Shown here piece by piece: positions 9,841 to 16,566 of a stretch of DNA of 21,351 nucleotides (position 1 is its first letter; the number at the start of each line of letters is the position of its first letter). Source of the stretch: Haplomitrium mnioides (Eukaryota; Marchantiophyta; Haplomitriopsida; Calobryales); assembly GCA_049999725.1 (NCBI GenBank), contig JBNGIS010034674.1:18469-39819 (forward strand). Direction: 5' to 3'. The position numbers and the translations under genes are program-made. The notes beneath the pieces were generated by a model. It was given only the letters and a program-made list of their open reading frames with translations. It ran no database searches and was not told where the DNA came from.

Positions 9841-12800
9841 AGGCTTTCTAACAAATGCTCAAAGTTGGATGCTTGATAACAAATGCTAAAAGTTGAATGC
9901 TTCATAACAATTGCTCAAAGTGGGATGTTCGATGGCAAATGCTTAATGTCAGATGCTCGATTACAACTACTCAAAGATGAATGTGGAAGGAAGAGCACGA
10001 GGCTTGTTAACAAATGCTCAAAGTCAGATGCTTGATAGCAAATGCTCAAAGTCATATGCTCGATAACAAATGCTCAACATCAGATGCTCGATATCAATTG
10101 CTCAAAGTTGAGTGCTCGACAACAACTGCTCAAAGACAAATGTGGAAAGAACAACACAAGGCTTGTTAACAAATGCTGAAAGTCAGATGCACAATAACAA
10201 ATGCTCAAAGTAAGATGCTTGATAACAAATGCTCAAAATTGAGTGCTCGATAACAACTGCTCAAAGACAAACATAGAAGGAAGAATACAAAGCTTGTTAA
10301 CAAATGCTCAAAGTCGGTTGCTCGATCACAAATGCTCAAAATCAGATGCTCAAATACAAATGTTCAAAGTTGAGTGCTATATAACAATTGCTAAAAGACC
10401 AATGTGGGAGGAAGAACATAAAGCTTGTCAACAAATGCTCAAAGTTGGATGCTCGATAACAAATGCTNNNNNNNNNNATAACAAATGCTCAAAGTCGGAT
10501 GTTTGAGAACAAATACTCAAAGTAGGATGCTCAATAACAAATGCTTAAAGTGAGATGCTCAATAACGATTGCTCAAAGTAAGATGCTTGACAGCAAATGC
10601 TCAAAGTCACATGCTCAATAACAAATGCTCAATGTTGGATGTTTAATAACAACTACTCTGAGACAAATGTGGAAGAACGAACATGATGCTTGTTAGCAAA
10701 TGCTCAAAGTCAGATGTTCGATAACAAATACTCAAAGTTGGATGCTTGATAACAAATGCTCAAAGTAGAGTGCTTAATAACAACGTCTAAAAGATGAATG
10801 TGGAAGGAAGAACACAAGGCTTGTTAACAAATACTCACATTCAAATGTTCAATAACAAATGCTCAAAGTCAGATCCTCCATAACAAGTGCTCAACGTCGG
10901 ATGCTCAATAAAAAAATGTTCAAAGTTAGATGCTCGACAGCAAATTCTCCAAGTTGGATGCTCGATAACAACTACTCAAAAACAAAAATGGAAGGAAGAA
11001 CACAAGGCTTGCTAATAAATGCTCAAAGTCAGAGGCTCTATAGCAAATGCTCAGATATGGTACTTGATAACAAATGCTCAAAGTTAGCTACTCCATAGAA
11101 AACGCTAAAAAACATATGCACAACAACAAATGCTCAAAGTCAAATGCTCGATGGCAAATGCTCAAAGTTGGATGCTCACAGTCCAATGCTAGACAACAAA
11201 TGGTAAAAGTTGGATGCTCAAATTTGGGTGCTCAATAACAAATGCTCAAATTTGGATGCTCGATAACAAATGCTCAAAGTCAGATGCACGATAGCAAATG
11301 CTCAAAGTCGAATGCTCAACATCAAATACTTAACAACAACTACTCAAAGATGAATGTGGAAGGAAGAACACAATGCTTGTTAACAAATGCTCAAAGTCGG
11401 ATGCTCGATAACAAATGCTCAAAGTCGGATGCTCGATAACAAATGCTCAAATTCAGATGCTCGATAACAAATGCTCAAAGTCAGATGCTTGATAACAAAT
11501 GCTCAGAGTTGAGTGCTTGACAACAACGTCTAAAAGATGAATGTGAAACAAAGAACACGAGGCTTCAAAACAAATGATCAGAGTCGGATGTTCAAAGTAA
11601 AATGCTCCATAACAAATGCTCAACATTGGATTCTCGATAAAAATGTTCAAATTTAGATAGTCAACAACAAATGCTCCAAGTTGGATGCTCGATAACAACT
11701 ACTCATAAACAAATTTGGAAGGAAGAACACGAGGCTTGTTAGGAAATGCTCAAAGTTGGATGCTCAATAGAAAAAGCTTAGATACAATACTTGACAACAC
11801 ATGCTCAAAGTCAACTACTCAATAAGAAATGCTAAGAACTGGATGCTCGACAACAAATACTCAAATTCAGATGCTCGATGACAAATGCTCAAAGTTGGAT
11901 GCTCAATATCAAATCCTCAAAGTAGGATGGTCGACAATAAGTGGTCAAAAATAAATGTGGAAGGAATAACACAAGGCTTGTTAACAAATGCTCAAAGTCG
12001 GATGCTTGAAAATAAATGCTAAAAGTCGAATGTTTGACAACAAATGCTCAGAGTCGCATGCTTGATAACAAATGCTCAAAGTTGGATGCTCAACACAAGT
12101 TTCTCAAAGACAATTGTGCAACGAAGAGCCAACGCTTGTTAGCAAATTCTCAAATTTAGATGCTTGATAGCAAATGCTTAGATACGGATGCTAAATAACA
12201 AATGCTCAAAGTTGGATGCTCAATAACGAGTGCTCAAAGTTAGATGCTTGATAAGAAATACTCAAATTCCAATGCTCGATAACAAATGCTCAAAGTGAGA
12301 TGTTTTGTAACAAATGTTTAAAGTAGGATGCTCGATAAGAATTCTCAAAGTCGGATGCTTGATGACAAGTGCTTAAAGAATAATGTGGAAGGAAGAACAC
12401 GATGCTTGTTAACAAATGCTCAAAGTCGAATGCTTGATAACAAATACTCAAAGTCACATGCTCAATAACGAATGCTCAAAGTCGAGTGCTTGACAACAAT
12501 TGCTCAAAGACAAATGTGGAAGGATGAACACGAGGCTTGTTAACAACTGCTCAAATTTGAGTACTCAAAAACAATTGCTACAAGACAAATGTGGAAGAAA
12601 GATTTTTCTTAACAAATGCTCAAAGTCAAATGCTCGATAAAAAAATGCCTAAAGTCGGATGCTAAATCACAAATGCTCAAAGTTGAGTGCTCTATGACAA
12701 TTGCTCAAAGTTGAATATGGAAGTAATAAAATGACGCTTCTTAACAAATCCTCAAAATTAGATGCTCGATAACAAATACTGAAAGTCAGATGCTTGATAA

Positions 12801-13345
12801 TAAACGCTCAAAGTTGGATGCTCGATCACAAATGCTTAGAGTTGAATGCTTGATAAAAAATGCTTAAAGTCACATGCTCGATAGCAAATGCTCAAAATTG
12901 TAAGCTCGATAACAACTGCTCCAACATTAAAATGAAAGTAGGAAGTCAAAGCTTGTTAACAAATGCTCAAAGTTTGATGCTCGATAAGAAATGCTCGATG
13001 TGAGATGCTCGACAACAAATGTTCAAAGTTGAGTGCTCAAAGACGAATGAGGAAGGAAAAACACAAAGCTTGTTAACAAATGCTCAAAATTAGATGCACA
13101 ATGGTAAATGCTCACAGTCGGATGCTCCATCATAAATGCTAAAAGTTGAATGCTCGATTACAAATGCTCAACATTGGATGCTCGATAAAAAAATGTTCAA
13201 AGCTAGATGGTCGATAAAAAATGCTCCAAGTTGGATGTTCAATAACAACTACTCAAAAACGAATGTGGATAGAAGAACACGAGGCTTGTAAAAAAAGCTC
13301 AAAGCTAGGTGCTCGATAACAAATGCTCAAAGTTGGATGCTTGAT
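9841..13345 (+). repeat. duplicated minisatellite block, copy B
   Basis: This is the second copy of the 6208-9760 block, a few percent diverged by eye. The offset between copies runs 3630, 3654, 3598 and 3571 from left to right. Several steps are whole 28-bp monomers: one extra near 11130-11157, one missing relative to 8600-8630, and one apparently extra at the N gap. The copies thus arose by a large tandem duplication, then gained and lost monomers by slippage or unequal exchange. Confidence 0.8.
10468..10477. other. assembly gap (10 N) inside the array
   Basis: Ten ambiguous bases interrupt a monomer. The flanks are AACAAATGCT on the left and AT before the next AACAAATGCT on the right, so phase predicts 16 missing bases, or 16 plus a multiple of 28. 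The N count is therefore an estimate and a collapsed or skipped stretch is possible. Confidence 0.95.
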
Positions 13346-14283
13346 AGCAAATGCTCAAATACAAGTTCTTTATAGTATATGCTCAAAGTCAGATGCTCGA
13401 TAACAAATGCTCAAAGTAAAATGCTTGATAACAAGTACTCAAAGCTAGATGGTTGATAACAAATACACAAAGTGGGATACTCAATAACAAATGCTCAAAG
13501 TTGGATGCTCGATGACAAATGATCAAAGTCACATGTTGCATAACAAATGCTCAAAGTAGGATGCTTGATAATAAATGCTGAAAGTTGGATGCTCAATGGC
13601 AGCTACTCAAAGACAAATGAGGAAGGTAGAACACAATGCTTGTTAACAAATGCTCAAAGTTGCATGCTCGATAAAAAATACTCAAAGTTAAGTGCTCAAT
13701 AATAATTGCTCAAAGAAGAATGTGGAAGGAAGAACACAAAGCTTGCTAGCAAATGCTCAAAATCCGATGCTTGATAGTAAATGCTCAAAGTTGAGTCATC
13801 GATAACAACTCCTCAAGCACAAATGTAGAAAAAAAGAACACAAGGCTTGTTAACAAATGCTCAAAGTTGGATGGTTGATCACAAATGCTCAAAGTCATAT
13901 GTTTGATGTCAAATGCTCAAAGTCAGATGTCTGATAACAAATGCTCTATAACAACTACTCCAAGACAAATGTGGAAGAAAGAACACAAGGCTTATTAACA
14001 AATTCTCAAAGTCGTATGCTCAATAACAAATGCTCAAAGTCAGATGCTCAATAACAAATGTTTAAATTTGAGTGCTTGATAACAATTGACGAATGTGGAA
14101 TGAAGAATACAAGGCTTGTTAACAAATGCTCAAAGTTGGATGCTCAAAATCAGATGCTTGATAACCAATGCTCAAAGTCGAGTGCTCTATAACAACTACT
14201 CAAAGACAAATTTGGAAAGAAGATGTAATGGTACAAGCATAAGGTTGTGCTATTTATAAGAAAATAGATAGGAGTGAAGAAAG

Positions 14284-14463
14284 TGGTAGAGAGTTACTTT
14301 TAGGGTTGAGATAAGATTACTTGCCTTCAAAGTCACTCTTAAGTAGAGAGTCATTTTTAGGGTTGAAACTATAAGTGACTTGCAATTGAAGAAAGAGGGA
14401 AGTCACTCTTAGTAGAGAGCACTTTTAGGGTTGAAAAGGAGGTGACTTGTAAGTGAAGAAAGA
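14284..14463 (+). repeat. three diverged direct repeats in the LTR U3 region
   Basis: The phrase GTAGAGAG, then TTTTAGGGTTGA, then a GTGACTTG or ATTACTTG phrase occurs three times, starting near 14284, 14331 and 14401. The second and third share AGTCACTCTT and lie 70 bp apart. Short direct repeats upstream of the TATA are a common form of enhancer array in plant LTRs. Promoter activity here is inference. Confidence 0.65.
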
Positions 14464-14485
14464 AACATGACACCCTCTACTCTTG

Positions 14486-14494
14486 TATAAATAG
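14486..14494 (+). promoter_or_regulatory. TATA box of the LTR promoter (TATAAATAG)
   Basis: A canonical TATAAATAG lies within the LTR between the U3 repeats and a C/T-rich stretch where the transcript would start, roughly 14515-14525. Another TATA-like string at 14251-14260 (TATTTATAAG) lies too close to the LTR edge to be the main promoter. Confidence 0.65.
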
Positions 14495-14671
14495 AAGGGC
14501 TTCTTAGCCCCATTCCTCATTCTAGAGTTCCTCTCGAGTCACTTGGGTTCTTTGGTTGCTTGGCTTTTGCTTGCACTCTTGGTTTTAGCTTGGGCCCTTG
14601 GTTGAAGAACTCTATTAGAGTTCACTATGAGTTCTTACTCATTTGGATTTGATCCTTGAGTTCTTTTACAT

Positions 14672-14683
14672 TGGTATCAGAGC
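14672..14683 (+). other. primer binding site for initiator Met-tRNA
   Basis: TGGTATCAGAGC is the standard plant retrotransposon primer site complementary to the 3' end of initiator methionine tRNA. It starts one base after the LTR end. This is the strongest single marker that 14224-14670 is a 5' LTR and that coding lies to its right. Confidence 0.92.
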
Positions 14684-14709
14684 TACGGTTCTCTTTGGTA
14701 GTGAGTTAC

Positions 14710-15366
14710 ATGGAGAATCAAGAGGCAATGATTCAAGCAATGCAAGAATGGCTTGAACATCTTTCACGCCCTTTGGAAGTGAGAATGAAAGAAAGAGAAA
14801 CTTTTCAAGAAGAAGAGGATTATGAGCGGTTTCCAATGCCAAAAGCAAATGATGGGAAGATGGTTTATGATGCAACAAAAAACTTTATATTTGATTGAGA
14901 GAAATATTTTGAAGCTACAAACATTTGAGAAGATGGTCTACAAATTCTATTTGCAATAAGTCAATTAGAAGGAGTTGCAAAGACTTGGTGGAGGTATCAA
15001 ATAGAACAAGCACAACGTGGATTTGTTGCTCCTATTGTTTGTTGATGTGAATTTAAAGAAGTGGTGATTTCAAGATTTAGGGTTGTAAATGTTTCAAAAG
15101 TAGTTGGAGATTGATTGGTTGAATTGAAGCAACTTGGTTCAGTGCAAAGCTATGTTACATATTTTCAATATACAATTATGCAAATTCCTAATATCAGATA
15201 AGAAGAAGTACTAGACCGCTTTGTTTAGGGATTGAAGCCTTGCACCAGAATGGAAGTTACAATGAGAGAGCATACTCAATTAGAAGTAGTATTGCATATG
15301 GTGGAGCGGCATGAATCATAACTTACTACTATTCGAATAGCTACTCAAAAACTTTGCAAGCTCTAA
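14710..15366 (+). pseudogene. gag: Ty3/gypsy gag, inactivated by stop codons, 3' truncated
   Basis: The frame starts at ATG 14710, 26 bp after the primer site, and stays in one phase to 15366. It begins MENQEAMIQAMQEWLEHL. The Retrotrans_gag signature follows: EKYFEA, QLEGVAKTWWRYQ, EFKEVVISRF, VELKQLGSVQSYVTYF, GLKPCTRMEVTMREH and VLHMVERHE. This is the capsid-forming structural protein. Internal stops lie at 14896, 14926, 15043, 15112, 15199, 15226 and 15319, before the final TAA at 15364. There is no frameshift, so decay is by point substitution. No zinc knuckle, protease or reverse transcriptase follows, so the element is cut off after the capsid region. Confidence 0.82.
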
Positions 15367-15446
15367 TGGAATTAAAATTCCGACAAGAATTTAAGGTACC
15401 TTGTTCTATCTTGATGGCATGATTGAGAAGCACTCTTAACATCCAC
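15367..15446. other. junction between gag remnant and right inverted-repeat arm
   Basis: About 80 bp between the last recognisable gag codons and the right repeat arm. It may be gag-derived at first. At 15437-15453 it contains the reverse complement of the 17-bp sequence at 1007-1023, with one difference. No target-site duplication could be identified by eye. Confidence 0.4.
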
Positions 15447-16455
15447 TACTTTGAGCCAAAAACAGGCTACTCAAAACATGAAAAAAAAATTTTGGAAAAT
15501 TTGTAATTTTTGAGCTCAAAAAGCATATAAAATGAGGTTATTTTTTAAAAACAAAAGGTACATGAATTTTGGAGGTTTGTTTTTGGCCTTTTTAACAAGC
15601 ATGATAGAGCGAGAGTCAATTTCGTTATGAAAAATCAATCAATATTACTAGTTTTTATGAAAATATTGGAAAACTTAAATTTGATGAAAAGTATAAAAAT
15701 TATGGCAAGTTTTCAACAAAAAGTTGTATTTATCATTATTTACAGTTCTAGGCCCAAAAATTGAAGTACACATTGCAGCAAACTATTTTCAAATATGTTT
15801 GATTGCACAAACTCTAGGCAAGCGTAGACATGTTGCTATTTCAAATGTTTTTATTAGAAAAAAATTACAAAACATAAAGATAAAACCCATGGGGACTAGA
15901 AGTCCAAAGAATGAGTTTGCAATTGTAAACACAAAAACAAAGAGAATGAAACATTGCATGGATTTAGGAGCTCCATTTTAAAGTTCAAGCAAGAAAAAAG
16001 CTTTCACCTGTAATTGAAAATCCATACACGCAAAAGTTAACGTGGGCTTTAAAAAATGTTTCAGCATTTAAAAATATTTCATAATTCAGCAAAGCATATA
16101 CACAAACGTATCATACTTCATAATCAAAAAGATAGTAGCTAAGGAGATTGACTTAAGAGTGTAAACAAGAAACATCTCCCAATTTTAGACTTGATTCAAC
16201 CAAACAAAGGTCTCAAGATCTACAAAAGAGTTTATGACTTGTGTACAAACCAAGTTGTAATTGGTAGTCTTTGTATAAAGAAGCTTGAGGGTCTTATATG
16301 AGAAGTAGAACTTGTGGAAGGCTTGGACTTCCACTCCAAAGTTTGAGGAATTCAAACTCACCATCTAAAAACTCCACAACAAAGACTAACAAGAACCTAT
16401 GTTACAAGATCACATCCTCTAAGCATTTAGGATGAGTAGAGGTAACAAGAGATCG

Positions 16456-16467
16456 TATGCGCGCATA
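16456..16467. repeat. perfect palindrome TATGCGCGCATA
   Basis: A 12-bp perfect palindrome with a CGCG core, in the right repeat arm. Its counterpart in the left copy is 1108-1119 (TATGTGCGCATA), which has one C-to-T type change that breaks the symmetry. Confidence 0.85.
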
Positions 16468-16540
16468 GGACCAATACAACAACATCAATATCATGGCTTG
16501 TTGTGAATGTTGTCGCGACTAGTTTTAAAAGAATCCAGAA

Positions 16541-16566
16541 CAAATCCTATGCGCGCATAGGATTTG
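16541..16566. repeat. perfect 26-bp palindrome
   Basis: The left half is CAAATCCTATGCG and the right half is its exact reverse complement, with no spacer. It is the longest and cleanest member of the palindrome family, near the outer edge of the right repeat arm. A cruciform or a dimeric protein binding site are possible readings, but neither is shown. Confidence 0.88.

Larger units (their letters stand above)
4670..14223. repeat. hierarchical 28-bp minisatellite array, about 9.5 kb
   Basis: The monomer is 28 bp: AACAAATGCTCAAA followed by GTCGGATGCTCGAT. Both 14-bp halves carry ATGCTC at the same offset, so the monomer looks like an old 14-bp dimer. Runs of monomers are broken by a 47-bp variant: AACAACTACTCAAA, GACGAATGTGGAAG, then a 19-bp extension GAAGAACACGAGGCTTGTT. 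Longer periods are also visible, about 728 bp and about 3.6 kb. Monomers are diverged, mostly by substitutions, with C/T and A/G exchanges prominent by eye. Because 28 is not a multiple of 3, every frame meets a stop about once per 84 bp, so the short open frames here are meaningless. The array abuts the left repeat arm and is cut at 14224 by an LTR. Chromosomal location cannot be judged. Confidence 0.93.
14224..14670 (+). mobile_element. 5' LTR of a Ty3/gypsy retrotransposon
   Basis: The 447-bp unit begins TGTAA (14224-14228) and ends TTACA (14666-14670), a perfect 5-bp terminal inverted repeat with TG...CA ends. One base later comes a Met-tRNA primer binding site, which fixes the 3' edge. 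A TATA box lies at 14486-14494, so U3 is about 290 bp and R plus U5 about 150 bp. Three related U3 repeats precede the TATA. The left edge falls inside a 47-bp array unit (after GGAAAGAAGA), so the element was inserted into or joined to the minisatellite. No matching 3' LTR is visible in the window. Confidence 0.85.
15447..16566 (-). repeat. inverted-repeat arm, right
   Basis: Read on the minus strand, 16566 down to about 16404 matches 1024-1165, and 16403 down to 15447 matches 3764-4669. The order and orientation equal the left copy, but the 2.6 kb with the DUF7869 remnant is missing. It carries two palindromes (16456-16467 and 16541-16566) in the part matching 1024-1165. An 85-codon open frame at 15724-15981 is not preserved in the left arm, so the arm is treated as non-coding. 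The outer limit is set where similarity to the left copy fades. Confidence 0.78.

Noticed and set aside
4670-14223. Many 60-90 codon open frames in the array (for example 6163-6390, 6612-6884, 10243-10506, 11453-11698)
   Set aside because: They are translations of a 28-bp repeat that shifts frame each monomer. They repeat phrases such as MLDNKCSKSDA and end at a stop inherent to the monomer. No start context or conservation supports coding.
4670-14223. CRISPR-like array
   Set aside because: Monomers are contiguous with no unique spacers, both halves repeat, and the context is a plant nuclear genome.
4670-14223. Centromeric or telomeric identity of the satellite
   Set aside because: Nothing in the sequence (no telomere motif, no known centromere monomer) allows a chromosomal placement.
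15724-15981. 85-codon open frame in the right repeat arm
   Set aside because: The matching left arm does not preserve it, so there is no sign of coding constraint.
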